Part shown: piece by piece, positions 16,179 through 25,508 of the stretch
Layout of the letters: each line of letters starts with the position of its first letter
Numbering within the stretch: the stretch's first letter is position 1
Assembly (NCBI RefSeq): GCF_049671645.1
Contig: NZ_JBATVG010000011.1
Location: forward strand, 1 to 64,000
Reading direction: 5' to 3'
Length of the DNA stretch: 64,000 bases
From: Castellaniella sp049671645
GTDB taxonomy: Bacteria > Pseudomonadota > Gammaproteobacteria > Burkholderiales > Burkholderiaceae_B
The notes under the pieces: generated by a model
Told to the model about the DNA's origin: nothing
The model's input: only the letters and a program-made list of their open reading frames with translations
Databases searched by the model: none
Made by a program: the position numbers and the translations under genes

Positions 16179-18974
16179 ATGAGCTTCATCGATCGTGTGC
16201 TGAAGAATCTCTTCAGCGGATTTCTCAACCGCCGCCATGCGAACCGCCATTTCAGGCGGCAGGCGCTTCTTGAAACCCTGAGCAGGACCGGGCCGGACGA
16301 TGAGCAGGCCGCGTCCGGCCGCGTGTCTCGCGACATGCAGCGCATCGCGTCCGATGACGTGACGGCTGCGCTTGCCCGCATGTCGTCCCATGAAATGGGC
16401 CTGACCAACGCCGAGGCCGACGAGCGCCGCAGCCGCTTCGGGCCGAACGAGGTGGAGCATGAGAAGCCTCTGCCCTGGCAATTGCATCTGTGGTACTGCT
16501 ACAAGAATCCGTTCAATCTGCTGCTGTCCCTGCTGGCTGGCGTTTCCTTCCTGACGGGCGATATGGAAGCCACGGTCGTGATCGGCATGATGGTGATGTT
16601 GAGCACCGTGATCCGCTTCGTGCAGGAAGGCCGCTCCAGCCGTGCGGCCGAGCACCTGAAGGCCATGGTGAGCAATACCGCCACGGTGATTCGACGTCCG
16701 GCGCCCGATGAGTCGGCGGCCGGGCCGGATGAGTCCGGGTTTCGCAGCCGCGTCCAGGGGGGCCGGGCGCGCGCACTGGCCGAGTTGCCGATTCGCGATC
16801 TCGTGCCCGGCGACCATGTCGTGCTTTCCGCAGGCGACATGATCCCCGCGGATTGCCGTCTGTTGGCGGCCAAGGACTTGTTCGTTTCCCAGGCGGCGAT
16901 GACGGGGGAGTCTTTGCCGGTCGAGAAATTCGTCGGAATCGCCCAGCCGTTCGAGACAGTCTTCGAGGCGCCCAATCTCGTCTTCATGGGGACCAATGTG
17001 ATCTCCGGCTCGGCGACGGCACTGGTCATCGCCACCGGCAATCGCAGTTATTTCGGGGCCTTGTCCTCGCGCGTCACGGCGGCGGATCGCACGCCGACCG
17101 CCTTCCAGGCCGGCGTGAACAGCGTGAGCTGGCTGCTCATCCGCTTCGCGCTGGCCATGGTGCCGGTCGTACTGCTGATCAACGGTTTCACCAAGGGCGA
17201 CTGGGTGGAGGCATCCCTGTTCGCCTTGTCGGTGGCCGTCGGGCTGACGCCCGAAATGCTGCCGATGATCGTGACGTCCACCCTGGCCAAAGGGGCGGTC
17301 GTCATGTCCCGCAAGAAAGTCATCGTCAAACGCCTGGATGCGATCCAGAATTTCGGCGCCATGGATGTGCTGTGCACTGACAAGACCGGCACGCTCACGC
17401 AGGACAGGATCGCCTTGGAGCGGCATACCGATGCGTTCGGCACGCCGTCCGATGATGTGCTGCGTCATGCCTACCTCAACAGTTACTACCAGACGGGTTT
17501 GAAGAACCTGCTGGATCATGCCGTGCTCGAGCACGTGGAATTGAACCGGGAACTGCGGGTCGCGCAGGACTATCGGAAGGTCGATGAAATTCCGTTCGAC
17601 TTCGAGCGCCGGCGCATGTCGGTCGTGGTCTCCGAGCGCGAAACCCACCATGAGCTGATCTGCAAGGGGGCGGTCGAAGAGGTGCTCTCGGTCTGCGATT
17701 CGATCCGTATCGAGGCCGGGCAGGGCGGGGGCCGCCAGGCGCCTCTGGACGAGGCCTTGCTGGCGCAGGTCCACGAGGTCACGCGTGATCTGAACCAGCA
17801 GGGCTTGCGGGTCGTCGCCGTGGCGATGAAGGAATTGCCGGCGTCGCAGACGGCGTATTCGGTGGCGGACGAAACCGGCTTGACTCTGGTCGGCTACATC
17901 GCGTTCCTGGATCCCCCCAAGGAGTCCACGGCGCCGGCGCTGCGCGCGCTGGCGGAGCACGGCGTGCGGGTCAAGGTGCTGACGGGCGACAGCGAACTCA
18001 TTGCCGCGCACGTATGCGGGCGGGTCGGGTTGGCGCACGACGGCCTGCTGCTGGGGCCGCAGGTCGAGCGGATGAACGATGCCGTTTTGTCCGAGGCGGT
18101 CGAGTTCCACCAGGTGTTTGCCCGTTTGACGCCGCGGGACAAGGAGCGCATCGTGCGCGCCCTGCGAGGCAACGGGCACGTGGTCGGTTTCATGGGTGAC
18201 GGCATCAACGATGCGCCTGCCTTGCGGGCGGCCGATATCGGGATCTCCGTGGATTCGGGGGTCGACATCGCCAAGGAAGCCGCCGATATCATTCTGCTGG
18301 AAAAGAGCCTGATGGTTCTGGAAAAGGGCGTGATCGAAGGTCGCAAGACCTTCAGCAATATGCTCAAGTACATCCGCATGACCGCGAGTTCCAACTTCGG
18401 CAATGTGTTCTCGGTATTGGTGGGCAGCGCGTTCCTGCCGTTCCTCCCCATGCTGCCGCTGCAGCTGCTGGTGCAAAACCTGCTGTACGACATCTCGCAG
18501 ATCGCCATTCCCTTCGATAACGTCGACAAGGAACTGGTGGAAAAGCCGCTGCGCTGGAACCCGGGCGACATCGGCCGCTTCATGTTGTTCTTCGGGCCGA
18601 TCAGTTCGGTGTTCGACATCATGACCTATGCGCTGATGTGGTTCGTGTTTTCGGCCAACACCGTGGCGGATCAGTCGTTGTTCCAGTCGGGCTGGTTCGT
18701 CGTGGGCCTGCTGACCCAGACCTTGATCGTGCATATGATACGCACGCCCAAGCTGCCGTTCATCCAGAGCCGGGCGGCCTGGCCGCTGATGGCCATGACG
18801 GTGCTCATCATGTCCATCGGAGTCGTATTGCCGATGAGTCCGCTGGCGGACTCCTTCAATCTGCAGGCATTGCCTCTGGGCTACTTCCCTTGGCTGGTCG
18901 TCATCTTGATGGGGTATGCCGCCCTGACGACGGCCATGAAGACGATCTACATCCGCAAGTTCGGCTGGCAATGA
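16179..18974 (+). CDS. mgtA: Magnesium-translocating P-type ATPase
   Basis: 931 residues from the ATG at 16179, chosen because CGGAGG lies 7 bases upstream; an ATG at 16155 adds 8 residues. It is a P3B-type ATPase importing Mg2+. The phosphorylation motif is DKTGT with Asp401, the actuator motif is MTGESLPVEK, and the hinge is GDGINDAPALRAADIGISV. The C-terminal helices include LVQNLLYDISQIAIPFDNVD, typical of MgtA/MgtB. The N-terminal 70 residues are basic. A two-component pair follows 123 bases downstream. Confidence 0.95.
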   Translation: MSFIDRVLKNLFSGFLNRRHANRHFRRQALLETLSRTGPDDEQAASGRVSRDMQRIASDDVTAALARMSSHEMGLTNAEADERRSRFGPNEVEHEKPLPWQLHLWYCYKNPFNLLLSLLAGVSFLTGDMEATVVIGMMVMLSTVIRFVQEGRSSRAAEHLKAMVSNTATVIRRPAPDESAAGPDESGFRSRVQGGRARALAELPIRDLVPGDHVVLSAGDMIPADCRLLAAKDLFVSQAAMTGESLPVEKFVGIAQPFETVFEAPNLVFMGTNVISGSATALVIATGNRSYFGALSSRVTAADRTPTAFQAGVNSVSWLLIRFALAMVPVVLLINGFTKGDWVEASLFALSVAVGLTPEMLPMIVTSTLAKGAVVMSRKKVIVKRLDAIQNFGAMDVLCTDKTGTLTQDRIALERHTDAFGTPSDDVLRHAYLNSYYQTGLKNLLDHAVLEHVELNRELRVAQDYRKVDEIPFDFERRRMSVVVSERETHHELICKGAVEEVLSVCDSIRIEAGQGGGRQAPLDEALLAQVHEVTRDLNQQGLRVVAVAMKELPASQTAYSVADETGLTLVGYIAFLDPPKESTAPALRALAEHGVRVKVLTGDSELIAAHVCGRVGLAHDGLLLGPQVERMNDAVLSEAVEFHQVFARLTPRDKERIVRALRGNGHVVGFMGDGINDAPALRAADIGISVDSGVDIAKEAADIILLEKSLMVLEKGVIEGRKTFSNMLKYIRMTASSNFGNVFSVLVGSAFLPFLPMLPLQLLVQNLLYDISQIAIPFDNVDKELVEKPLRWNPGDIGRFMLFFGPISSVFDIMTYALMWFVFSANTVADQSLFQSGWFVVGLLTQTLIVHMIRTPKLPFIQSRAAWPLMAMTVLIMSIGVVLPMSPLADSFNLQALPLGYFPWLVVILMGYAALTTAMKTIYIRKFGWQ

Positions 18975-19097
18975 TCGCGCAGTCAGGCCCGTGCTGCGGG
19001 AATTCCGCAAGGGGCAGTGGCGCATCCATGATCGAAAATGTCTGTTAGCCTATTCGTTTGAAGGGGCCGGACCTCCGGCCTCTTTCCAGACGCTGAT

Positions 19098-20183
19098 TTG
19101 AATAACTTTTTCGCATGGGCGGCTCGCATGCCTAATCATCCCCGGGCGCAATCCGTCTTGACGCTGGTCCTCATCGCCGTGGCGATGGCGGCCATTTTCG
19201 TGGCGGACACGACCACGAGCCTGGAAGTTGCCGCCGCGGTGTTCTATACCGCCGTCATCTTGACGGCATCGCGCGCGCTCGGCCGCCGCGCCTTGATCGT
19301 GCTCTGCGCGCTGTGCATCGGCATGACCGTGGTCAGTTTCGGGCTGACGCCGCATGGCGCCCACGAGGCCGGCCTGATCAACATGAGCATCAGCATTGCC
19401 GCCATCATCATCACCGCCTACCTGGTATTGAAGATGGCGTCCGCCAGGGAGGCCGCGCACGAGGCGCAAGCGCAATTGATGCGCATCGCGCGTGTCCAGA
19501 GCCTCGAGGGGCTGACCACGTCCATCGCGCATGAGGTCAATCAGCCGCTTGCCGCGATTGTGACGAGCGGGAATGCCTGCCAGCGCTGGCTGGCCCAGCA
19601 GCCGCCCAACGTCGACAAAGCGCGCCAGGCGCTTGAACGGATATTGGCTGATGCGGGTCGCGCAAGCAGTATCATCGCCCGTGTGCGCAGCCTCACCAGA
19701 GGAGAGCCGCCTCAGAGGGGCGCTTTCGGATTCAATGCGGCGCTCCTGGAAATCATCGCCCTGTCCCAGGCCGAAATAGACCGCAACGGCATCCGCCTGA
19801 CGACCCGCTTCCCGGCGGATCTGCCCTGCGCATGGGCGGATCGCATCCAGATCCAGCAGGTCGTGGCCAATCTGGTGCTCAATGCCATCGAGGCCATGGC
19901 GGCGGCGCCGGCCCATGCCCGCACCCTGCAGATCGCGTCGAGGCTCGAAGATGGCGCTCTTGTGGGTTCCGTCGCGGACTCCGGCGCGGGGATCGCGAGC
20001 GGTATGCATGAACACGTGTTCGACGCGTTCTGGACGACCAAGGAACAGGGGGTCGGTGTCGGACTCAGCATCAGCCGCGCCATCATCGAGGCCAATGGCG
20101 GCCGGATCTGGGCGCAGCCGAATCATCCGGGCGGAGCGATGTTCCAGTTCAGCGTGCCCGTCGCACCCGGAGAGTCGACATGA
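19098..20183 (+). CDS. Membrane sensor histidine kinase (FixL/DctB-like)
   Basis: 361 residues if started at TTG 19098; the ATG at 19128 gives 351 and is about equally likely because neither has a strong ribosome site. An N-terminal block of about four membrane helices (to about residue 110) is followed by a short linker, an H-box SIAHEVNQPLAAI with His145 (TTG numbering), an N-box NLVLNAIEAM, and the ATP lid (DSGAGI; GVGVGLSISRAIIEANGG). There is no PAS domain, so it probably senses with its membrane part. Its stop overlaps the regulator start as ATGA. Confidence 0.9.
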   Translation: MNNFFAWAARMPNHPRAQSVLTLVLIAVAMAAIFVADTTTSLEVAAAVFYTAVILTASRALGRRALIVLCALCIGMTVVSFGLTPHGAHEAGLINMSISIAAIIITAYLVLKMASAREAAHEAQAQLMRIARVQSLEGLTTSIAHEVNQPLAAIVTSGNACQRWLAQQPPNVDKARQALERILADAGRASSIIARVRSLTRGEPPQRGAFGFNAALLEIIALSQAEIDRNGIRLTTRFPADLPCAWADRIQIQQVVANLVLNAIEAMAAAPAHARTLQIASRLEDGALVGSVADSGAGIASGMHEHVFDAFWTTKEQGVGVGLSISRAIIEANGGRIWAQPNHPGGAMFQFSVPVAPGEST

Positions 20184-20815
20184 TGAATATGGATACGCAA
20201 TCCGGCGCCACCGCATCGCCCATCGTCTATGTCATCGATGACGACAGTTCCATGCGCGCCGCGCTGGAAGATCTGCTGGCGTCCGTGGGCCTGGCTGTAC
20301 GGGCGTTCGCCTCGACGCGCGACTTTCTGGCGCAACCCGTCCAGGATGCGCCGGGTTGCCTGGTGCTGGATGTTCGCATGCCCGAGCAAAGCGGTATGGA
20401 TTTCCATCGGCAGATGCGGGATATCGGTCTGTGCCTGCCGGTCATTTTCATGACGGGGCACGGCGATATCGCCATGAGCGTCCAGGCCATGAAGGCCGGA
20501 GCGATCGAATTCCTCAGCAAGCCGTTCCGCGATCAGGATCTGCTGGACGCCATACAGCACGGTATCGAACAGGATCGGGACCGCCGCCGGCGCGATGCGG
20601 CCACGGTCGAGTTGCAGGATCGCTGGCGCTCGCTGAGCGAGGGCGAACGCGAGGTCGCGCGCCTGGTCGTGCAAGGGCTGATGAACAAGCAGATCGCCTA
20701 TCAGCTCGATCTCAGTGAAATCACCGTCAAGGTCCGTCGGGGAAGCGCCATGCGGAAAATGCAGGCGCAATCCCTGGCCGACCTGGTGCGGTTCGCCGAG
20801 CGGCTGGGCATGTAG
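20180..20815 (+). CDS. FixJ-family response regulator
   Basis: 211 residues. The receiver domain (1-130) has the acidic cluster VIDDDSS, phospho-acceptor Asp64 in LVLDVRMPEQSG, and Lys in LSKPF. A LuxR-type helix-turn-helix occupies about 150-211 (LSEGEREVARLVVQGLMNKQIA). Its recognition segment reads SEITVKVRRGSAMRKM, where most FixJ proteins have a His in the TVKxHR motif. The start overlaps the kinase stop, so the pair is translationally coupled. Being next to mgtA, it may regulate that gene, but this is inference. Confidence 0.93.
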   Translation: MMNMDTQSGATASPIVYVIDDDSSMRAALEDLLASVGLAVRAFASTRDFLAQPVQDAPGCLVLDVRMPEQSGMDFHRQMRDIGLCLPVIFMTGHGDIAMSVQAMKAGAIEFLSKPFRDQDLLDAIQHGIEQDRDRRRRDAATVELQDRWRSLSEGEREVARLVVQGLMNKQIAYQLDLSEITVKVRRGSAMRKMQAQSLADLVRFAERLGM

Positions 20816-21035
20816 CAAAGAGCGCCTGCATGGCCCTGGAAAGAGACGTTTGCATGGGGGCATTTGTTTCCATTTGCCCCACTGTGTACAATGGTAGGAT
20901 TTCCGTTTCGGATCATATCTGTACGGGCCGTTCGGTTCGCCGTCGATTTTTCGGGGTGGCTGCTACATAAGGCCTTGATGGATATGGTTAAAAGTCCGGC
21001 GGAAATATTTCATTCATTTCATCAGGAACACCATC

Positions 21036-21464
21036 ATGAAGACCTTTGTGGCCAAGCCGCATGAAGTCAAGCGTGACTGGTTTGTGATCGACGCCAAGGG
21101 CAAGGTCCTCGGCCGTGTGGCCAGCGAAGTCGCACGCCGTCTGCGTGGCAAGCACAAACCCGAATTCACGCCGCACGTTGATACGGGCGATTACATCGTC
21201 GTCGTCAACGCCGCCGATATCGTCGTGACCGGCGCGAAAGCGCAGGACAAACGCTACTACCGTCACTCCACCTATCCGGGCGGGATCACGGAAACCAACT
21301 TCCAGAAAATGCAGCAGCGTTTTCCGGGCCGCGCCCTGCAGAAAGCCGTCAAAGGCATGCTGCCCAAGGGGCCGTTGGGTTACGCCATGGCGAAAAAGCT
21401 CAAGGTCTATGCCGGTGCCGAGCACCCGCATACCGCGCAGCAGCCGCAAACCCTGGATATTTGA
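21036..21464 (+). CDS. rplM: 50S ribosomal protein L13
   Basis: 142 residues, exactly the usual L13 length, with MKTFVAKPHEVKRDWFVIDA at the start and the motifs RGKHKPEFTPHVDTGDYI and GMLPKGPLGYAM. It is the first gene of the conserved rplM-rpsI operon, with 12 bases to rpsI. Confidence 0.99.
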   Translation: MKTFVAKPHEVKRDWFVIDAKGKVLGRVASEVARRLRGKHKPEFTPHVDTGDYIVVVNAADIVVTGAKAQDKRYYRHSTYPGGITETNFQKMQQRFPGRALQKAVKGMLPKGPLGYAMAKKLKVYAGAEHPHTAQQPQTLDI

Positions 21465-21476
21465 GGATAGGCCATC

Positions 21477-21869
21477 ATGATCGGTAATTGGAATTACGGC
21501 ACTGGCCGCCGCAAAACTTCGGTGGCTCGGGTGTTTCTGAAAAAAGGCACGGGCAAGATCATCGTCAACGGCCGCCCCGTCGACGAGTACTTCGCACGTG
21601 AAACCGGCCGCATGGTCGTGCGTCAGCCGCTGGAACTGACCAACCACCTGGAATCGTTCGACTTCCACGTCAACGTCCACGGCGGCGGTGAATCCGGCCA
21701 GGCCGGCGCGGTGCGTCACGGTATCACGCGCGCCCTGATCGAATACGACGAAACGCTGAAGTCGCCGCTCAAGCAGGCCGGCTTCGTCACGCGCGATGCT
21801 CGTGAAGTCGAACGTAAGAAAGTCGGCTTCCACAAGGCCCGTCGTCGCAAACAGTTCAGCAAGCGCTGA
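21477..21869 (+). CDS. rpsI: 30S ribosomal protein S9
   Basis: 130 residues with the S9 C-terminal tail KKVGFHKARRRKQFSKR that reaches the decoding centre, and GTGRRKTSVARVFL near the start. It is followed 31 bases later by a strong bidirectional terminator. Confidence 0.99.
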   Translation: MIGNWNYGTGRRKTSVARVFLKKGTGKIIVNGRPVDEYFARETGRMVVRQPLELTNHLESFDFHVNVHGGGESGQAGAVRHGITRALIEYDETLKSPLKQAGFVTRDAREVERKKVGFHKARRRKQFSKR

Positions 21870-21900
21870 TCCTGTTCCGGGTGGTTCGCCACCCGGCGCG

Positions 21901-21938
21901 AAGCGAAAAACCCCGGCCTGTGCCGGGGTTTTTCGCTT
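21901..21938. terminator. Bidirectional intrinsic terminator after rpsI
   Basis: A perfect 17-bp palindrome: AAGCGAAAAACCCCGGC pairs with GCCGGGGTTTTTCGCTT around a CTGT loop. The T-run and A-run sit inside the stem, so it should work on both strands. It closes the rplM-rpsI operon. Confidence 0.92.
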
Positions 21939-22032
21939 CTGCATCCGGCGCGGGCGCGGCCTTTGTCCAGGGTGGGCCGGGCGAAGACCGCGCTTCCTGT
22001 GACTTTTTGCAGCCTGGGTCGGACGCGGCCCG

Positions 22033-22041
22033 TGCCATAAT
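22033..22041 (+). promoter_or_regulatory. Possible extended -10 promoter of argC
   Basis: TGCCATAAT reads as an extended -10 (TG, one base, CATAAT), 58 bases before the argC start. No good -35 hexamer is found at the usual distance. Confidence 0.35.
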
Positions 22042-22099
22042 CTTGGAATGTTCCGGTTCCGCCGCGGCGGGCCATGCTTATCAGACAGGATTCATCATC

Positions 22100-23158
22100 A
22101 TGATCACCGCATCACGCATCAAGGCCGGCATCGTCGGCGGCACCGGCTACACAGGTGTCGAACTGCTGCGTCTGTTGTCGCAGCACCCGAATGTGCAGTT
22201 GCACGCCATCACCTCGCGCAAGGAATCCGGCATGCCGGTGGCCGACATGTTTCCCAATCTGCGAGGCCATGTCGATCTGCGTTTTCAGACTCCTGAAGAC
22301 GCCGCGCTGGATCAGTGCGACGTCGTGTTTTTCGCCACGCCGCATGGCGTTGCCATGGAACAGGCGCCCGGCTTGCTGGAACACGACGTGCGGGTGATCG
22401 ATCTGGCGGCCGATTTTCGCCTGCAGGACATCGATGCCTTCCAGCGCTGGTACAAAATGCCGCACAGCTGCCCGACGGTGCTCCGCGATGCCGTCTACGG
22501 CTTGCCCGAACTGGACCGCGACCGCATCCGCCAGGCGCGGGTGGTCGGCAACCCCGGCTGCTATCCGACCACGGTATTGCTGGGGCTCGCACCCCTGCTG
22601 CAGGCGGGGCAGCCTCTGGTGGATACCGCGCACATCATCGCCGACTCGAAATCCGGCGTGTCCGGCGCCGGGCGCAAGACCCAGGTCGGGTCCTTGTTCT
22701 CCGAAGCGTCCGACAATTTCGCCGCTTATGGGGTGGCCGGCCACCGGCATCATCCCGAAATCGCCGAATGCCTGACCCGCATCGCGGGACATCCCGTGGG
22801 CCTGACTTTCGTCCCGCATCTGGTGCCGATGATCCGGGGCATGTTTTCCACCTTGTATCTGCGCATCCTGCCGGATGCCCTGGACACGGATTTCCAGGCC
22901 CTGTACGAAAAACGCTATGCGGATGAGCCCTTCGTCGATGTCATGCCGGCCGGCAGCCTGCCGCAGACGCGTTCGGTGCGGGCGTCCAACATGCTGCGCA
23001 TCGCGGTCCACCGTCCGGCGGACGGGGATACGCTGGTCGTGCTGGTCGTGCAGGACAATCTGGTCAAGGGCGCGGCCGGACAGGCCGTGCAGAACATGAA
23101 CCTGATGTTCGATTTTCCTGAAACCACCGGCCTGCAGCAGGTGGCGGTGCTGCCCTGA
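22100..23158 (+). CDS. argC: N-acetyl-gamma-glutamyl-phosphate reductase
   Basis: 352 residues from the ATG at 22100 (AGGA about 9 bases upstream). It reduces N-acetylglutamyl phosphate with NADPH in arginine synthesis. The NADP loop is VGGTGYTGVELLRLL, the active-site Cys lies in VGNPGCYPTTVLLGL, and HRHHPEI is the conserved His segment. The frame is open further upstream to 21881, but that part crosses the rpsI terminator and was rejected. Confidence 0.96.
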   Translation: MITASRIKAGIVGGTGYTGVELLRLLSQHPNVQLHAITSRKESGMPVADMFPNLRGHVDLRFQTPEDAALDQCDVVFFATPHGVAMEQAPGLLEHDVRVIDLAADFRLQDIDAFQRWYKMPHSCPTVLRDAVYGLPELDRDRIRQARVVGNPGCYPTTVLLGLAPLLQAGQPLVDTAHIIADSKSGVSGAGRKTQVGSLFSEASDNFAAYGVAGHRHHPEIAECLTRIAGHPVGLTFVPHLVPMIRGMFSTLYLRILPDALDTDFQALYEKRYADEPFVDVMPAGSLPQTRSVRASNMLRIAVHRPADGDTLVVLVVQDNLVKGAAGQAVQNMNLMFDFPETTGLQQVAVLP

Positions 23159-23170
23159 CGGGGGCCTTCC

Positions 23171-23917
23171 ATGGCGCGCGACGACATACAAACAGGCAGC
23201 TTCCGGCGCTGGATGGTCCGCACGCTGACGCTGGGACTGTTCCTGGCGCTGGCCTTCCTGGCTGGGGCTGCCGCCATGCATCTGGGCATGCATGCGGGTG
23301 ACCAGCAACGCATCCAGGACTTGCAGGGGCGGGTTGCCGCCCAGCAGGCGGAACTGACCCAGGCGCAGACCGATCTGGCGGCGGCCCACAGTCAGGCGGA
23401 TGTTCAGGTCGGCACCCAGCGGGTGCTGCAGGAAAAACTCACCGACCTGCAGCAGCAACTGGGGCATGTGCGCGACCAATTGGCCTTTTATGAACAGCTC
23501 ATTCCGCCGGGGCCTGCCGGCGCCTTGACTGTTCGGGCGTTCGATATTCAGGCGGATGCCGATTTCCTGCGCTACCGGGTGCTGCTGACCCGCAATGCGG
23601 TTCCCGGCGCCGATCCCTTCAAAGGCCGCATGCGTTTTGTGGCTCAGGGCCATGTGCAGGGTAAAGCCGTTAAAATGGACTTGAATCCACCGTCGGCCTC
23701 GGATCAGGCCGGCGAGACCGATGCAACACCGGGCGCGGTTGATCCGCTGGCGCTGGTGTTTGATCAATTTCAGCGCAGCACGGGTATCCTTCAGATTCCC
23801 GCCGGCATGGACATCCAGTCGGTGCGCCTGGAAATCCTGGAAGGCGACACGATCCGCGCCACCCAGGATGCTGCTTTGAACCGCGCAGCGACCCCTGCGC
23901 AGGAGCCTCAACCATGA
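23171..23917 (+). CDS. DUF6776-like membrane-anchored coiled-coil protein
   Basis: 248 residues. A single membrane helix at about 20-40 (LTLGLFLALAFLAGAAAMHL) is followed by a coiled coil at about 50-105, rich in Gln and Leu (LQGRVAAQQAELTQAQTDLA). A globular C-terminal domain (TVRAFDIQADADFLRYRVLL; STGILQIPAGMDIQSVRLEI) is predicted to be periplasmic. This matches a conserved uncharacterised betaproteobacterial family found between argC and erpA. The start follows argC by 12 bases and the stop overlaps erpA as ATGA. Confidence 0.75.
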   Translation: MARDDIQTGSFRRWMVRTLTLGLFLALAFLAGAAAMHLGMHAGDQQRIQDLQGRVAAQQAELTQAQTDLAAAHSQADVQVGTQRVLQEKLTDLQQQLGHVRDQLAFYEQLIPPGPAGALTVRAFDIQADADFLRYRVLLTRNAVPGADPFKGRMRFVAQGHVQGKAVKMDLNPPSASDQAGETDATPGAVDPLALVFDQFQRSTGILQIPAGMDIQSVRLEILEGDTIRATQDAALNRAATPAQEPQP

Positions 23918-24279
23918 CCACTATCGAACACGCAGACCTCGACATTCCACCCAGCCCCTTGGTGTTTACCGATGCGGCCGCCGCCAAGGTCCGGGAACTG
24001 CTGACCGAGGAAGGCAACGCCGCGCTCAAGCTGCGGGTCTTCGTCCAGGGGGGCGGGTGTTCCGGCTTTCAGTATGGCTTCACGTTCGATGAAGACGTGG
24101 CCGAAGACGACACCACCATCGAGCGCGACGGCGTGCAGTTGCTGGTCGACGCCATGAGCTTCCAGTATCTGGTCGGCTCGGAAATCGACTACAAAGACGA
24201 CCTGGAAGGTGCGCAATTCGTCATCCGCAACCCCAACGCCAACACTACTTGCGGTTGCGGATCGTCGTTCGCGCCGTGA
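23914..24279 (+). CDS. erpA: Iron-sulfur cluster insertion protein ErpA
   Basis: 121 residues of the A-type Fe-S carrier family. The three cluster ligands are Cys49 (QGGGCSGFQYGF) and Cys113 and Cys115 (NTTCGCGSSF). It delivers Fe-S clusters to target enzymes. It overlaps the upstream gene by 4 bases and ends immediately next to the anmK stop on the other strand. Confidence 0.96.
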   Translation: MTTIEHADLDIPPSPLVFTDAAAAKVRELLTEEGNAALKLRVFVQGGGCSGFQYGFTFDEDVAEDDTTIERDGVQLLVDAMSFQYLVGSEIDYKDDLEGAQFVIRNPNANTTCGCGSSFAP

Positions 24280-25443
24280 TCAGGCCGGGTACAGGCAGCC
24301 CGCGATCGTGGCGTGGCGGGCGCCTGTAACGGCAGGCAGACAGGCCGGCAGACCCAGAACGTGGGCCTGCGCCAGCCAGGCAAAGGCCAGTGCCTCCACC
24401 GATTGCACCGGAACGCCATGGTCGGCGGTCGTGCCCAGCGGGCAGGGCAGCGCTTGGGATAGCGCCTGCATGAACACCGGATTCAGCGCCCCGCCGCCAC
24501 AGGCCAGGATCGCGCGGACGCCGGAGGCGTGCCGACGCACAGCCTGGGCAATGGTTTCCACTGAAAATCGCAGCAGCGTCGCCTGCACGTCCACCGGGGT
24601 CGGACGCTCGGACAGGGTGTCCAGTCGCGCCTGCAGCCAGGCCAGGTTGAACAGGTCGCGGCCCGTGGATTTTGGCGGCGGCAAGGCCAGCCAGGGTTCC
24701 GCGAGCAGGGCGGCCAGCAGACCGGTATGACAGCGGCCCTGCGCCGCCCAGGCGCCGTTGCGGTCGTAAGCCTGTCCCTGGTGTCGCTGGATCCAGGCAT
24801 CCATCAGCATATTGGCCGGGCCCGTGTCGAAGCCCTGGATGGGATCGTCCAGCAAGGTGACGTTGGCGATGCCGCCCAGGTTGAGCACCACGCGGCCTGC
24901 GCCGCTGCCGAATAAGGCTGCGTGAAAGGCGGGCACCAGCGGGGCGCCTTGGCCGCCGGCCGCCACGTCGCGGCTGCGGAAATCCGCCACCACGGCGATC
25001 CCGGTGTATTCGGCCAGCCGTGCCGGGGCATTGATCTGCAGGGTATAGCCGGATTCCGGCGCATGCCGTACGGTCTGGCCGTGGGCTCCGATAGCGCGGA
25101 TGTCGGCGGCCTGCAGGCCGGATTGCTTCAGCAGCGCCGCCACCGCGTTGGCATAGCAGTCAGCCAGCGTATTGGCCGCCAGGGCGGCGCGGGCCAGTTC
25201 GTCGGGGCCCGTCGAGTTCAGCGCCAGCAGCTCCTGGCGCAAGGCGGCGGGCAGGGGCAAGCTGGCGCTGGCCAGCACGGTGATGGCCTGCGCGGAGGCT
25301 GTAACGTCCAGCGGGCCGGCGGGATCTTGCCGCAGTCGCAGTCCGGAATCGATCGGACGGTTGTCAGGCAATTGCGCCAGCACGCCGTCGACGCCGTCCG
25401 TGCTGGTGCCCGACATCAGGCCGATGAAATAGCTGCTGGGCAT
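24280..25443 (-). CDS. anmK: Anhydro-N-acetylmuramic acid kinase
   Basis: 387 residues from the ATG at 25443 (MPSSYFIGLMSGTSTDGVDG); a TTG at 25461 adds 6 residues. It phosphorylates and opens anhydro-MurNAc from peptidoglycan turnover, giving MurNAc-6-phosphate. The phosphate loop GLMSGTSTDGVDG and the actin-like-fold segments VVLNLGGIANVTLL and GFDTGPANMLMD are clear. It lies downstream of an M23 peptidase gene, so both concern wall metabolism. The stop abuts that of erpA. Confidence 0.96.
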   Translation of the reverse strand: MPSSYFIGLMSGTSTDGVDGVLAQLPDNRPIDSGLRLRQDPAGPLDVTASAQAITVLASASLPLPAALRQELLALNSTGPDELARAALAANTLADCYANAVAALLKQSGLQAADIRAIGAHGQTVRHAPESGYTLQINAPARLAEYTGIAVVADFRSRDVAAGGQGAPLVPAFHAALFGSGAGRVVLNLGGIANVTLLDDPIQGFDTGPANMLMDAWIQRHQGQAYDRNGAWAAQGRCHTGLLAALLAEPWLALPPPKSTGRDLFNLAWLQARLDTLSERPTPVDVQATLLRFSVETIAQAVRRHASGVRAILACGGGALNPVFMQALSQALPCPLGTTADHGVPVQSVEALAFAWLAQAHVLGLPACLPAVTGARHATIAGCLYPA

Positions 25444-25508
25444 GGCACCGGGGGGTTGCAAACAGGGAAAGGTCGGCAGTCCCCGCGAAGGCAGGGGCCG
25501 TCGGTGGA

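Noticed and set aside
16020..19025. 1001-codon open frame antisense to mgtA
   Set aside because: It is a frame shadow of GC-rich codons in mgtA; the sequence is rich in His, Arg, Gln and Asp with no domain pattern.
22112..23911. 599-codon open frame antisense to argC and the DUF6776 gene
   Set aside because: Spans two clear genes on the other strand and shows only shadow composition.
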